NCBI GenBank assembly: GCA_902517565.1
Contig: CABYCU010000001.1
Span: 186,001 to 250,000, forward strand
DNA from: an uncultured SAR86 cluster bacterium
GTDB taxonomy: Bacteria > Pseudomonadota > Gammaproteobacteria > Magnimaribacterales > Magnimaribacteraceae
Length of the DNA: 64,000 bases
Reading direction: 5' to 3'
Part shown: positions 39,805-50,074 of the stretch, piece by piece
How positions within the stretch are numbered: the first letter of the stretch is position 1
Layout of the letters: every line of letters starts with the position of its first letter
Made by a program: the position numbers and the translations under genes
The notes under the pieces: model-generated
What the model saw: the letters and a program-made list of their open reading frames with translations, nothing else
Database searches by the model: none
What the model was told of the DNA's origin: nothing

Positions 39805-40782
39805 TTAATGCTCTCTTAATCTCAGAACACCTATATAAGTTATCAATAATAACCCACCTAAATTATGACCTACAGCAATTAATAAAGGTAATGCAAAAAT
39901 AACATTAGAAATGCCCAATAAAACCTGTAATGATAAAAAAGCAACTAAACCGTAAGCCAAAGTTTGAAAATTTCTCATGTACAAATGAAAACTAGTGAAT
40001 AACAAGAATAGTGTGACTATTATGGCACCAAATCTATGTGTCACATGAATCGCCAATCTTGATTCATGGTCTAATTGACCTCCAAGATAGTTAGGACCAA
40101 TACTTTGGAAAAAATTAAATCCTTCCTTAAAATTTACTTCTGGGAGTACCTCTCCTTGGCACAAAGGGAAGTCGGTACATGAATAGGAGGCGTAATTCGT
40201 GCTTGTCCAGGCTCCAAGAAATATTTGTATAGCAACTAGTACCATCGAAACATTGAATAATTTTTTGGTAGAGCGGTTGAAGTTCCATCGTGTTCTATTT
40301 CCTATAAGATCCTTTGTTTTGAAGTAAAGAAGCCACAACAATGCGGTTGTTAGAAACCCTGACATCAGGTGAGTTGTTACAACTTGAGGCCATAATTTAA
40401 GACTCACTGTCCAATATCCAAAAGTTCCTTGTATGATCACCCAGGCAAGAAGAAATAAACTTAAATTTCTTACACTAGCCGGAACATCCTTGCTTCTAAT
40501 GGACAGATAGGCAATGCAAACAATAAAGAAGCCTAGTGCTGCAGCAAAATATCTATGTACAACTTCGGGAATTGCTTTTGCTACTTCATAGGGGGTTTCT
40601 GGAAATTTAGAGTTTGCTATATCAATTTCTTCTGGACTAACCGGTATGGTCACAAACCCATAACAGCCAGGCCAATCTGGGCATCCAAGACCTGCATCAG
40701 CAAGTCTGGTCCAAGCGCCTAAGGCAACCACTATAAATCCGAGAATACCTGACAAAAGAGAAAGTGTTTTTATGCGTTCCAT
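39805..40782 (-). CDS. ctaA: Heme A synthase (COX15/CtaA)
   Basis: ALGAWTRLADAGLGCPDWPGCYG, VHRYFAA, HVTHRFGA. Confidence 0.94.
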   Translation of the reverse strand: MERIKTLSLLSGILGFIVVALGAWTRLADAGLGCPDWPGCYGFVTIPVSPEEIDIANSKFPETPYEVAKAIPEVVHRYFAAALGFFIVCIAYLSIRSKDVPASVRNLSLFLLAWVIIQGTFGYWTVSLKLWPQVVTTHLMSGFLTTALLWLLYFKTKDLIGNRTRWNFNRSTKKLFNVSMVLVAIQIFLGAWTSTNYASYSCTDFPLCQGEVLPEVNFKEGFNFFQSIGPNYLGGQLDHESRLAIHVTHRFGAIIVTLFLLFTSFHLYMRNFQTLAYGLVAFLSLQVLLGISNVIFALPLLIAVGHNLGGLLLITYIGVLRLREH

Positions 40783-40784
40783 TC

Positions 40785-41375
40785 TTATCCTATTTTTGAG
40801 TTTTGAAGAACTTTTTTGATATCTTTAAGCAACTCGCCACTCGGTAAGGTTGAGTCATAGATCAATATTCCATTTCCTAACGGATCAAACAATATGTAAG
40901 GAGAGTCTTGTATTCTTTCACTTACAGTTAACGGAACCAAATCTGAATCTATTTTTCCGATATTAAGGAGCGGATATTCTTCAACAATTCTTTCAACCGA
41001 CTCTTTAGACAATTTATTGCCATCTATATTAATTAGGTATCTAACTACCCTATCACTATCTTTAGAAAGCCTTATGTTTATTTGTCTTGAAGAATACAAT
41101 GTTCCCCAACACTTTTCTTTGCAGTCCCCAGAAACAAATTGGACGATTGACCACTTACCAGGGAACTCATCTTTTAGAGGGCCTGAATCTACATCCAACT
41201 TCAATTCAGTTAACTGAACAGGCTCGGGTAATAGGGTACCTTTGTTTACAGTCCCTTCAGGGGTATAACCGCTATAAAACATCGCCGAACTAGATATTAA
41301 AACAATAATTGGAGTTAAAAAAATTAAAGAAGCTATGATCCTTCCTGAATTTTGTTTACTTATTTTCATAATCAA
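40785..41375 (-). CDS. Cytochrome oxidase-associated transmembrane protein of unknown function
   Basis: One N-terminal TM segment; KGTLLPEPVQL...GKWSIVQFVSGDCKEKCWGTLYSSRQINIRL; located between ctaA and SURF1. Confidence 0.7.
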   Translation of the reverse strand: MIMKISKQNSGRIIASLIFLTPIIVLISSSAMFYSGYTPEGTVNKGTLLPEPVQLTELKLDVDSGPLKDEFPGKWSIVQFVSGDCKEKCWGTLYSSRQINIRLSKDSDRVVRYLINIDGNKLSKESVERIVEEYPLLNIGKIDSDLVPLTVSERIQDSPYILFDPLGNGILIYDSTLPSGELLKDIKKVLQNSKIG

Positions 41376-42070
41376 TCCTTTTTAAATCCGTAATAAAGAT
41401 AAGAACAAATTAAAACTAATGCCAATCCATACCATTGAAGCGCATATCCATAATGCCTTGAAGGCTTTAAATCTACAGGCTTCCAAATAGGTTCTAGAGC
41501 TCCTATTGAGCCAGCAGATAGTTGTATAACAGAACTGTTTATATTGAGATCTATATCCTTTTTAGCTGCCTCATAATCTATTTGCTGTACAAGTTTTGGC
41601 CAATCCAACGAATACACTTCATCAACCAGATTTAGCCCAAATCTGTTAAATGGTGAAAGTAAACCTTGTATAGAAATTTCCTTTTGCATTATCTTAATCT
41701 CATCTTGATAATTAAAGCCGTCTTTTGAGATCCATCCTCTATTAACTAAATAAAGATCATTCTCTAATGTATTAAAAGTTGTGAAAACTTCATAACCTGC
41801 TTCTTGTCTGTAAAGTCTGTTGTCTAGTAAATAAGTCTTTGATCCGAATTCTCCATAAAGATTTACGTTTCTATAAGTAAGTTTATTTTTTGCCAGGTTA
41901 GATATTTCTCTTTCATTAACAACAGGTAAAGATTTATTCTCGTAATGTTGATTTACTATATCTTTTTTTTCTAACCCTCTACTGACCTGCCAAGAACCTA
42001 GATAAATTAGAATAGGGAAAAAAAATACGAAAAACGCGGTCATAAGTTTTCCTGGATTAAATTTACTCAT
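41372..42070 (-). CDS. SURF1 family cytochrome oxidase assembly protein
   Basis: LGSWQVSRGLEKKDIV, YLVNRGWI, HYGYALQWYGLALVLICSYLYYG. Confidence 0.9.
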   Translation of the reverse strand: MSKFNPGKLMTAFFVFFFPILIYLGSWQVSRGLEKKDIVNQHYENKSLPVVNEREISNLAKNKLTYRNVNLYGEFGSKTYLLDNRLYRQEAGYEVFTTFNTLENDLYLVNRGWISKDGFNYQDEIKIMQKEISIQGLLSPFNRFGLNLVDEVYSLDWPKLVQQIDYEAAKKDIDLNINSSVIQLSAGSIGALEPIWKPVDLKPSRHYGYALQWYGLALVLICSYLYYGFKKD

Positions 42071-42089
42071 ATTTTTTTTGTTTACCTAA

Positions 42090-42311
42090 GTGTATACTGC
42101 TCATCCTTTCAAGATGATCAAATACTTTATAATTTTTCTAATCGTAGCTATGTTTATTAGCCTATTTAGAGGCGCCTTTTTTCTTATAAAAGATGGAGGC
42201 TCATCTAAAAGGACTGTTCACAGCTTGGGCGTCAGAGTTTCTATAGCTGTCGTTCTTTTTATAACTCTAGTTTATGGTTTTATTACTGGGCAAATTGGTC
42301 CGGGTATCTAA
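42090..42311 (+). CDS. DUF2909-like twin-TM protein
   Basis: Short two-TM protein, FRGAFFLIKDGG...RVSIAVVLFITLVYGFITGQIGP; opposite strand inside the cox locus. Confidence 0.75.
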   Translation: MYTAHPFKMIKYFIIFLIVAMFISLFRGAFFLIKDGGSSKRTVHSLGVRVSIAVVLFITLVYGFITGQIGPGI

Positions 42312-42315
42312 GTTG

Positions 42316-43230
42316 CTACATTACGTAAACAAAAGCAACTAAGCAGACCCAAACTACATCAACAAAGTGCCAATACCATGATCCGGCTTCAAACCCGAAA
42401 TGATCATCTGCTGAAAAGTGGCCTTTCAAGCTTCTAAAAAGCATGATTGTAAGAATAATTGCACCTAAACATACATGGAAGCCATGAAAGCCCGTCAACA
42501 TAAAAAAAGTGGTTCCGTAAATGCCAGTATTTAAGGTCAGTCCATAATGTGCGTAAGCCTCATAATACTCAACACCTTGCACAACAACAAACGCATAGCC
42601 AAGAATTAAAGTAAAGCCTAACCAAAGATTGAACTGCTTTCTGTTTCCGTTTTTAAGACCTAAATGCGCTATGTGAACCGTTAAACTTGAAGTTAACAAC
42701 AAAACTGTATTCCACAATGGCAACCAGCCTAAAACACCACCTAAACCTCCAGAAGCGTAAGCTGTAGCCAATGACATATCTTTTTCTGGTCCAGCGAATA
42801 CCGCTTGATCTGGGGTAATCATAAGGGGCCAACTAGCCTCAAATCCAGGCCAAAGCATATTTGCGAGGCCTTTTTCACCTTCACCTCCTAGCCAAGGAAC
42901 AGCAAAATTTCTTATGTAAGCCAAAGCAAAGAAGAAAGCAAAGAAGAACATGACTTCTGAGAAAATAAACCAAGCCATACCGTACACATAAGAATCCTTA
43001 AGCATAGGATTATTCAACCCGGCATGATTTTCTTGTATGGTCTGCTTAAACCAGTAGTACATGGTCACCCATATCATTACGAAGGACAGCAGTAAAACTA
43101 AATAAGAATTAGACTCAGTACCTACATCTATTACTGTGTTGGCTGCACCTATGATAAAAACAAGTAAGCTAATAGCCATCGCAAAAGGTAACTTACTGGA
43201 TTCAGGTACGTAATAATTCTGTTGCGACAT
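42316..43230 (-). CDS. ctaE: Cytochrome c oxidase subunit III
   Basis: GMAWFIFSEVMFFFAFFFA, HGFHVCLGAIIL, SWYWHFVDVVWVCLVAFVYV. Confidence 0.96.
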   Translation of the reverse strand: MSQQNYYVPESSKLPFAMAISLLVFIIGAANTVIDVGTESNSYLVLLLSFVMIWVTMYYWFKQTIQENHAGLNNPMLKDSYVYGMAWFIFSEVMFFFAFFFALAYIRNFAVPWLGGEGEKGLANMLWPGFEASWPLMITPDQAVFAGPEKDMSLATAYASGGLGGVLGWLPLWNTVLLLTSSLTVHIAHLGLKNGNRKQFNLWLGFTLILGYAFVVVQGVEYYEAYAHYGLTLNTGIYGTTFFMLTGFHGFHVCLGAIILTIMLFRSLKGHFSADDHFGFEAGSWYWHFVDVVWVCLVAFVYVM

Positions 43231-43242
43231 ATGCTCCCCCTT

Positions 43243-43791
43243 CTACAAATTAGCTATTTTATCTTCTGGTTGGACTCTATCTGTAATATCAAACAAAGTG
43301 TAACCAAGACTTAAGGATCCTATTTCTTTGGGTAAAGCGGGATCTATGATAAATCTTACTGGTAGTTCTATTCTTTCCCTCGGTGCCAATACCTGCCTCT
43401 CAAAACAAAAACATTCCGTTTTGTGAAAATATTCTGCTCCTCTGCCAGGAGAGACGCTGGGAATAACCTGTCCAACCATTTCTTTATTTGTTGGATTGTA
43501 AAAAACGAAGCTTGCTTCGTATTGATTACCTGTGATAACTCTCATTTGTGATCTTTCTGAGTCGAATATCCAAGGCATGGACTCATTATTATGAGTCATA
43601 AACTGAACAAGTAATTCTCTTTGCTCTGTGATAGCCAATGACTCTTTGCTTAGAGAGCTAGGTCCAGTGACTTTCCCATTTAATCCAGTTATCTCACAAA
43701 AAACATCATACATAGGAACGAGTAGCCACCCGAAGGCAAACATACCAACGACTATGCCAAGTAGATTCCTTAAAGTTCTTTTTGCTTCCAA
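43243..43791 (-). CDS. ctaG: Cytochrome c oxidase assembly protein CtaG/COX11
   Basis: YDVFCEITGLNGK, FHKTECFCFERQVLAPRE. Confidence 0.95.
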   Translation of the reverse strand: MEAKRTLRNLLGIVVGMFAFGWLLVPMYDVFCEITGLNGKVTGPSSLSKESLAITEQRELLVQFMTHNNESMPWIFDSERSQMRVITGNQYEASFVFYNPTNKEMVGQVIPSVSPGRGAEYFHKTECFCFERQVLAPRERIELPVRFIIDPALPKEIGSLSLGYTLFDITDRVQPEDKIANL

Positions 43792-43792
43792 T

Positions 43793-45379
43793 CTACTTTA
43801 CCTGTGGCTGTATTGAAAAAGAGTGGTAAGGAGGTGGTGAAGTTAAAGTCCATTCTAGGCCTAACTCACCGGCACCTTCCCAAACTTCAGGCTTGGCTTG
43901 TTTACCAGACTTTATGCACTTTATGACTATAAACAAGAACAGAAGTTGCGTTAATCCAAACATGAACGCACCGACACTAATTAGTGCATTAAAGTCAGCG
44001 AACTGTAAAGCATAATCTGGATATCTCCTTGGCATTCCCGCTAATCCTACAAAATGCATTGGGAAGAAAGTTACGTTCACAGATATGAACGTTAGCCAGA
44101 AGTGTAATTTGCCTAGTGTTTCGTCGTACATATTGCCCGTCCATTTCGGTAGCCAATAATATGCGCCCGCTATTATTCCGAATAACGCTCCAGGCACTAG
44201 AACATAATGAAAGTGAGCAACCACAAAATAGGTATCATGGTATTGGAAATCAGCAGGAACTATTGCAAGCATGATTCCTGAGAACCCGCCAATAGTGAAC
44301 AATGCAACGAAAGCGATTGAGAACAGCATAGGTGTTTCAAAAGTAATTGAACCTCTAAACATTGTCGCAACCCAATTAAATACTTTTACGCCAGTAGGTA
44401 TAGCAATAAGCATCGTGGAATACATGAAGAATAGCTCTCCAGCTAGAGGCATACCAACAGTAAACATGTGATGCGCCCAAACTACGAATGATAAAATTGC
44501 AATTGAAGCCATTGCGTAAACCATTGATGAATATCCAAAAATAGGCTTTCTGGAGAAAGTCTCAATAATATGAGAGACAATTCCAAACGCAGGCAAAATC
44601 ATTATGTAAACTTCTGGATGACCAAAGAACCAAAAAACATGCTGGAATAAAACTGGATCACCTCCACCAGCTGCATTAAAAAAGCTTGTTCCAAAGTTGA
44701 TGTCCATTAACATCATAGTCACAACACCTGCCAAAACAGGCATAACTGCTATTAATAGATATGCAGTTATTAGCCAGCTCCATACAAACAAAGGCATTTT
44801 CATTAATGTCATGCCAGGAGCTCTCATATTAAATATGGTAGTAATGATATTTATGGATCCGAGGATCGAAGAGACCCCCATTACGTGGACAGAAAATATA
44901 AAGAAGTTGACTGTAGAAGGCGCATAAGTCGTTGATAACGGTGCATAGAAAGTCCAACCAAAGTTTGGTCCTCCTTCAGGCATAAACAAAGTAGATATGA
45001 GTATTCCAAAGGCCATTGGCAATAACCAAAAACTGAGATTATTCAATCTAGGGAGAGCCATATCGGGAGCTCCTATCTGCATTGGTAGCATCCAATTAGC
45101 AAGGCCTACAAAAGCAGGCATTATTACGCCGAAGACCATAATCAGTCCGTGATTTGTGGTCATTTGATTGAAAAATTCAGGTTGAACTATTTGAAGTCCT
45201 GGTTGGAATAGCTCAGCCCTTATAACCATAGCCATTGAGCCGCCTATGAAAAGCATAATGAAACTAAACCACAGATATAGCGTACCTATATCTTTATGGT
45301 TAGTGGTAAAAAGCCATCTAGAAAGGCCTTTTGCTGGTCCATGATGTCCGTGATCGTGTGATTCTACAACTGTACTCAT
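43793..45379 (-). CDS. ctaD: Cytochrome c oxidase subunit I
   Basis: FWFFGHPEVYIMILPAFGI, VWAHHMFTVGMP, HDTYFVVAHFHYVL. Confidence 0.98.
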   Translation of the reverse strand: MSTVVESHDHGHHGPAKGLSRWLFTTNHKDIGTLYLWFSFIMLFIGGSMAMVIRAELFQPGLQIVQPEFFNQMTTNHGLIMVFGVIMPAFVGLANWMLPMQIGAPDMALPRLNNLSFWLLPMAFGILISTLFMPEGGPNFGWTFYAPLSTTYAPSTVNFFIFSVHVMGVSSILGSINIITTIFNMRAPGMTLMKMPLFVWSWLITAYLLIAVMPVLAGVVTMMLMDINFGTSFFNAAGGGDPVLFQHVFWFFGHPEVYIMILPAFGIVSHIIETFSRKPIFGYSSMVYAMASIAILSFVVWAHHMFTVGMPLAGELFFMYSTMLIAIPTGVKVFNWVATMFRGSITFETPMLFSIAFVALFTIGGFSGIMLAIVPADFQYHDTYFVVAHFHYVLVPGALFGIIAGAYYWLPKWTGNMYDETLGKLHFWLTFISVNVTFFPMHFVGLAGMPRRYPDYALQFADFNALISVGAFMFGLTQLLFLFIVIKCIKSGKQAKPEVWEGAGELGLEWTLTSPPPYHSFSIQPQVK

Positions 45380-45391
45380 TTTATATTTCCT

Positions 45392-46540
45392 TTATAAATC
45401 TATTCTGTTTTTGTAAGCAACAATATCCTGAGGTGTGACTATAACTCCATCACCATTCGTATCATTGTCCCAAGCTTGTCGTGTATAAGTAATGACTGAA
45501 GCTATATCTATCTCGCTATAAGATTCTCCAAATGCTGCCATGGCAGATCCTTGGACCCCTTCCATTAATATCTCTATATGTCTTGCGCTATCATTCATAG
45601 CCACTTGGCTGCCTTGTAATGCTGGAAAGACCGGAGGGATGCCTTGTCCACCAGCCTGATGACAGGCCGCACAATTTGTTGCGTAAAAGGCTTCGCCCCT
45701 TTCCATAAGCTCTTCCTTAGTCCAATTTTTTGAAGTAAGCAGTCTTTCGGCTTCGGCCAAAGTGACTTTCTGAGCTATAAAAGCATCGAACTCTTCTCTT
45801 TCTACCGCCCTGACAACTACCGGCATAAAAGCGTGCTTGATTCCACAAAGCTCTGTACAAGCACCTCTGAATATTCCAGGTTCAGGAACATTAGTCCAAG
45901 CAGTGTTAATAAATCCTGGAATAGCATCTTGCTTCACAGCAAAATCTGGTACCCACCACGAGTGGATAACATCATTTCCAGTTATTAAAAACCTAATTCT
46001 TGTATTAGTTGGTATTACAAGAGGTTCGTCGACCTCTCTTAGATAAAACTCGCCTTTTGGAACGTCTCCGTTAATTTCTTCCTGACTAGTAGATAAATTA
46101 CTGAAGTAACCTACTTCATCTTCTAAATATTCATAGTGCCATTTCCACTGATGCCCGGTAATGAGAATATTAATTTCTCCCTCGGCATCATCATAAGCTT
46201 CTACCATAACCTGTGTTGCTGGGACAGCCATCCATATAAGTACGAGTGTTGCGGCGACAGTCCAACCTATTTCGAGCCCGAGGTTATCGTCAAAGTCGGC
46301 TGCAACAGCGCCCTTAGACTTTCTGTATTTCCACAAGGACCAGAACATTATTGAAAAAACTATGACTCCGATGCCTACACATATCCAAAATATGAGCATA
46401 TGAAGTTCAAAAATGCTTTCACTAACTTCTGTTACGCCGACCTTCATGTTGTAATCAGAGCTTTCAGAAAAAGCAATCGATGAAAAAAGGAAGGGTATTA
46501 CAAAGATAAACTTTGTTAAAACTTTTTTAAAATAAGCCAT
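45392..46540 (-). CDS. ctaC: Cytochrome c oxidase subunit II with fused C-terminal cytochrome c domain
   Basis: CuA motif GACTELCGIKHAFMPVVV; heme motif CAACHQ. Confidence 0.96.
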   Translation of the reverse strand: MAYFKKVLTKFIFVIPFLFSSIAFSESSDYNMKVGVTEVSESIFELHMLIFWICVGIGVIVFSIMFWSLWKYRKSKGAVAADFDDNLGLEIGWTVAATLVLIWMAVPATQVMVEAYDDAEGEINILITGHQWKWHYEYLEDEVGYFSNLSTSQEEINGDVPKGEFYLREVDEPLVIPTNTRIRFLITGNDVIHSWWVPDFAVKQDAIPGFINTAWTNVPEPGIFRGACTELCGIKHAFMPVVVRAVEREEFDAFIAQKVTLAEAERLLTSKNWTKEELMERGEAFYATNCAACHQAGGQGIPPVFPALQGSQVAMNDSARHIEILMEGVQGSAMAAFGESYSEIDIASVITYTRQAWDNDTNGDGVIVTPQDIVAYKNRIDL

Positions 46541-46663
46541 TAAATTTTATTTATTTACTTTTTAGGTAGGCGAACGGAACAGCGCGCGTATTTTAAACTA
46601 ATCAGAAACCTCAAACAATAGTTAACAAGCAAACTAATGTAATGAATTTTAACTAGGAATTAA

Positions 46664-47479
46664 CTATAAAATCTCAGATTTACTTATGCCTGTTTGCGGA
46701 ATTAGTTTATTCCATATAGCAAAGCTTAGGGCCGCCTGATTAATTAGCATGCCTATTCCATCATGGGCTTTCTTAACGCCAAGATTCTTTGCCATTTGTA
46801 TAAATGGAGTTTCACTTTTTGAATAAGAAAGGTCGTATGCATAAGTTTCTTTGGTAAATAAGTTATTAGGTATTTCTAAATCCTGATCTAAAACTCCAGC
46901 TGAGGTAGTATTGATAACTAGATCAGGCTGAAAATCTAGATCGATAGACATTGGGATAATATTTATAGCACTATTTAAGTGCGCATATTCCGTAGCTAAC
47001 ATCTCTGCCTTTGAGATAGTTCTGTTACCAAGAGTTATTCTCTTTGGGTTTTCTTTCATTAGACTTGGAATGATGGCTTTTGCCGAACCGCCCGCTCCCA
47101 AAATGACTATTTCTTTATTATTAATCTCTATTTCTTTGTTATTGAGGTCCTGAATAAGACCTTTTCCGTCTGTACTATCTGCGCAAATATAAGACCCCTC
47201 TTTCCAGAGCGTATTTACTGACCTGCATAAATTAGATTGTTCACTGAGTTGGTTAGCGTATTCAAAGGCGAGCTCCTTTAGAGGCAGAGTAACATTAAGA
47301 CCATAATATCCGTCTTCAAAAAGCTTTCTAACAGAGCTTTCAAATTCATTTGGTTCGATACATATGGCTTCATAACTTATTTCTAGACCCAGTTGTTCAG
47401 CAAAGATCTTATGTATCTTAGGTGAAAGGGAGTGTTCAATAGGTTGACCTATTACTGCAAATTTCTTTGTGAATGACAT
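46664..47479 (-). CDS. aroE: Shikimate dehydrogenase
   Basis: GQPIEHSLSPKIH, NVTLPLKE, LGAGGSAKAI, DGIGMLINQAALSF. Confidence 0.95.
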   Translation of the reverse strand: MSFTKKFAVIGQPIEHSLSPKIHKIFAEQLGLEISYEAICIEPNEFESSVRKLFEDGYYGLNVTLPLKELAFEYANQLSEQSNLCRSVNTLWKEGSYICADSTDGKGLIQDLNNKEIEINNKEIVILGAGGSAKAIIPSLMKENPKRITLGNRTISKAEMLATEYAHLNSAINIIPMSIDLDFQPDLVINTTSAGVLDQDLEIPNNLFTKETYAYDLSYSKSETPFIQMAKNLGVKKAHDGIGMLINQAALSFAIWNKLIPQTGISKSEIL

Positions 47480-47481
47480 GA

Positions 47482-48015
47482 CTATCTAATAATTATATCC
47501 GTGACTACATCCTGTATGGTAGAAGGTTTTTCAAGACCTCCAAGATTTCCTTCAAGGCATTTAACTCCTGGGAAATTTGTTAGAATTTCTTGCGAATCAT
47601 TTAGCGTGGGCAAGCCTTCTTTGTTGGCAGAAGTAGAAACTATTGGGCCTCCAAAAGAGTTACATAAACTACAAACAATATCGTGGTTGCTTAGCCTTAG
47701 AGCAACTTTATCATTACTACCTTTAATATACTCACTGAGAGTTTCCTTAGGGGGCACAAGCCAGGTATGAGGTCCGGGCCATTTAGTCATTAACTTATCT
47801 TTGAAGTCTTCTACATGAGCAAAGTCTCTAAAATGATCAAATCGAGAGGCGATTAGTATTAGGCCTTTATCTTTCGAGCGCCCCTTAAGATCCAATAGTT
47901 TTCTTATTGCATTAGAGTCAGTAGGATTGCAGCCCAACCCCCAAACTCCTTCAGTAGGATAAGCTATTATTTCTCCAGATTTTAAGTGCTCAAGAATTGA
48001 GCCTACAGAAGTCAT
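47482..48015 (-). CDS. tsaC: L-threonylcarbamoyladenylate synthase (Sua5/YrdC/TsaC)
   Basis: AYPTEGVWGLGCNP, KWPGPHTWLV, STSANKEGLP. Confidence 0.93.
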   Translation of the reverse strand: MTSVGSILEHLKSGEIIAYPTEGVWGLGCNPTDSNAIRKLLDLKGRSKDKGLILIASRFDHFRDFAHVEDFKDKLMTKWPGPHTWLVPPKETLSEYIKGSNDKVALRLSNHDIVCSLCNSFGGPIVSTSANKEGLPTLNDSQEILTNFPGVKCLEGNLGGLEKPSTIQDVVTDIIIR

Positions 48016-48019
48016 CTAT

Positions 48020-48526
48020 CTATGAATCGGCAAGCTTCTTATTGGACTCTTTGATAGCCTCTACTCCATCTTCTCTAACCTGTAATAGAGAAGCTCTTGT
48101 TGATTCAGACTCTATTCCTAACATTTGTGCTGCTAAATAGGCTGAATTTATAGCTCCAGCAGATCCGATAGCTACTGTTGCAACAGGTATCCCTTTTGGC
48201 ATTTGTACTGTAGACAAGAGAGCATCCATTCCACTCAAAGGTCCTCCATCTCCAGGTACGCCTATAACAGGTAAAACAGTTTTAGAGGCAACGGCTCCAG
48301 CTAAATGTGCTGCTAAACCTGCCATTGCGATAAAAACTTTAGTTCCTCCGGCCTCGCATTCCCTTATATGAGTCTCGAGTAATGCTGGAGTCCTGTGGGC
48401 TGATAAAACCTGAATGGAATTAGATATTGAAAGAGAATCCAAGGTATCTGAGCATTTATTTGCTAGATCTAAGTCCGATTCGGATCCTATAAGTATTGAT
48501 ACTGTTACTGACACAATTTTCTCCAA
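48020..48526 (-). CDS. purE: 5-(carboxyamino)imidazole ribonucleotide mutase PurE
   Basis: GSESDL, SAHRTP, AGLAAHLAGAVA, GVPGDGGPLSGMDALLSTVQMPKGIPVATVAI. Confidence 0.93.
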   Translation of the reverse strand: MEKIVSVTVSILIGSESDLDLANKCSDTLDSLSISNSIQVLSAHRTPALLETHIRECEAGGTKVFIAMAGLAAHLAGAVASKTVLPVIGVPGDGGPLSGMDALLSTVQMPKGIPVATVAIGSAGAINSAYLAAQMLGIESESTRASLLQVREDGVEAIKESNKKLADS

Positions 48527-48563
48527 AACAAAAATTGTATACTAATATAACTAAAATTAAATC

Positions 48564-49064
48564 ATGGCATTACTAAAAATTCTCATATTCCCCGATCCTA
48601 GATTAAGAAAGGTGGCTGAACCTATTAAAGATGTGGACGAATCTATAAAAAAACTTTCTAAGGATATGTTAGAAACTATGTATGAGGGTTCAGGGATAGG
48701 TCTTGCGGCAACTCAAATTAATGTACATAAAAGAATATTTGTCACCGACATTAGCGAAGATAAAACAAATCCTATGGTATTTATTAATCCGGAGATAGTT
48801 GAGATCATAGATCCTATTAAGAAGTCTTATTCAGAAGGCTGTCTCTCTATACCGGGGTTCTATGAAGAAGTTGAAAGGCCCGCCAAAGTTAAGATTTCTT
48901 TTATTACTTTAGACGGACAAAAAGAATATATTGAATTAGAAGACCTGCTGGCAGTCGTTGCTCAACACGAAATTGATCATCTTGATGGGAAGCTGATGGT
49001 GGATTTTATTTCTAGCGTTAAAAGAGAGATGATCAGAAAAAAGCTTTCCAAAAAAAGAGGTTAA
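48564..49064 (+). CDS. def: Peptide deformylase
   Basis: GSGIGLAATQ, EGCLSIPG, QHEIDHLDG. Confidence 0.97.
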   Translation: MALLKILIFPDPRLRKVAEPIKDVDESIKKLSKDMLETMYEGSGIGLAATQINVHKRIFVTDISEDKTNPMVFINPEIVEIIDPIKKSYSEGCLSIPGFYEEVERPAKVKISFITLDGQKEYIELEDLLAVVAQHEIDHLDGKLMVDFISSVKREMIRKKLSKKRG

Positions 49065-49065
49065 A

Positions 49066-50016
49066 GTGAATATAGTATTTGCTGGCACACCACTTTTTGC
49101 ATCTAGACACCTTGAAGTGTTGTTAGATTCTGAATTTCATATCTCTTGTGTTTTGACTCAACCAGATAGAGTATCAGGAAGAGGAAAACAAATTGAACTA
49201 TCTCCAGTAAAGCAACTTTCAATCAAAAAAGGATTGGATTTACTTCAGCCTATTTCTCTTAAAGAAAATGACATTGTTACTAAAATAAGAAACCATAAAC
49301 CAGATTTAATCTTTGTAGTTGCCTATGGCCTTATTGTCCCAAAAGAGATACTAGAAATTCCAAAACTTGGTTGTATAAATGTCCATGGTTCTCTTTTGCC
49401 CAGGTGGAGAGGGGCATCGCCTATGGAGCATGCAATTATGCATGGCGATGAAAAAACAGGTTTAAGTTATATGAAAATGACAGAGGGGTTAGATGAAGGG
49501 CCTGTCTATGAAATGCATGAGTGCAACATTGAGTCTCAAGATAAGCTGTCCAATATAGAAAGAAAACTTATAGGATTAAGCGAAAAGAATTTATTAACAT
49601 TTCTTAAAAAAATAGAAAAAAAAGAGATCGAATGTATTGAACAGAACCACAAAGTAGCTACCTTTGCGCCTAAAATAAAAAAACAAGAACTTGAAATCAA
49701 TTGGGAAAATATTCACTCAAGTGATCTAATTAAAAGAGTAAATGCGCTTTCTGAGAAGTATGGAGTGCACACTTTCCTGGGTGATAAAAGGATAAAAATA
49801 CATGATGTATCGGAAGTAGATTCTAATGAACTCTCTGCACCAGGAGAAATAAAGATCTCAGATGAAGGGCTTATTGCCTCATGTAAAAATAATTCCAAAG
49901 TAAAAATTAACAGACTACAAATGGAAGGGAAAAATCAGGTAAGCAGTAAAGAATTCCTCTCTGCTTATATCGACATCATTGAAAAATGTAAAAATTTCTC
50001 CTTCAAATCTCAATAA
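49066..50016 (+). CDS. fmt: Methionyl-tRNA formyltransferase
   Basis: NVHGSLLPRWRGASPMEHAI, VFAGTPLFA, QPDRVSGRG. Confidence 0.96.
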   Translation: MNIVFAGTPLFASRHLEVLLDSEFHISCVLTQPDRVSGRGKQIELSPVKQLSIKKGLDLLQPISLKENDIVTKIRNHKPDLIFVVAYGLIVPKEILEIPKLGCINVHGSLLPRWRGASPMEHAIMHGDEKTGLSYMKMTEGLDEGPVYEMHECNIESQDKLSNIERKLIGLSEKNLLTFLKKIEKKEIECIEQNHKVATFAPKIKKQELEINWENIHSSDLIKRVNALSEKYGVHTFLGDKRIKIHDVSEVDSNELSAPGEIKISDEGLIASCKNNSKVKINRLQMEGKNQVSSKEFLSAYIDIIEKCKNFSFKSQ

Positions 50017-50074
50017 CTATTCTTTAATGAGCAAATAAGATTATAATCAATGAAAAGTTGTCTTACATAAACTT

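Noticed and set aside
48020-48526. purE without adjacent purK as evidence for an unusual purine pathway
   Set aside because: purK may lie elsewhere in the genome; the window cannot decide.
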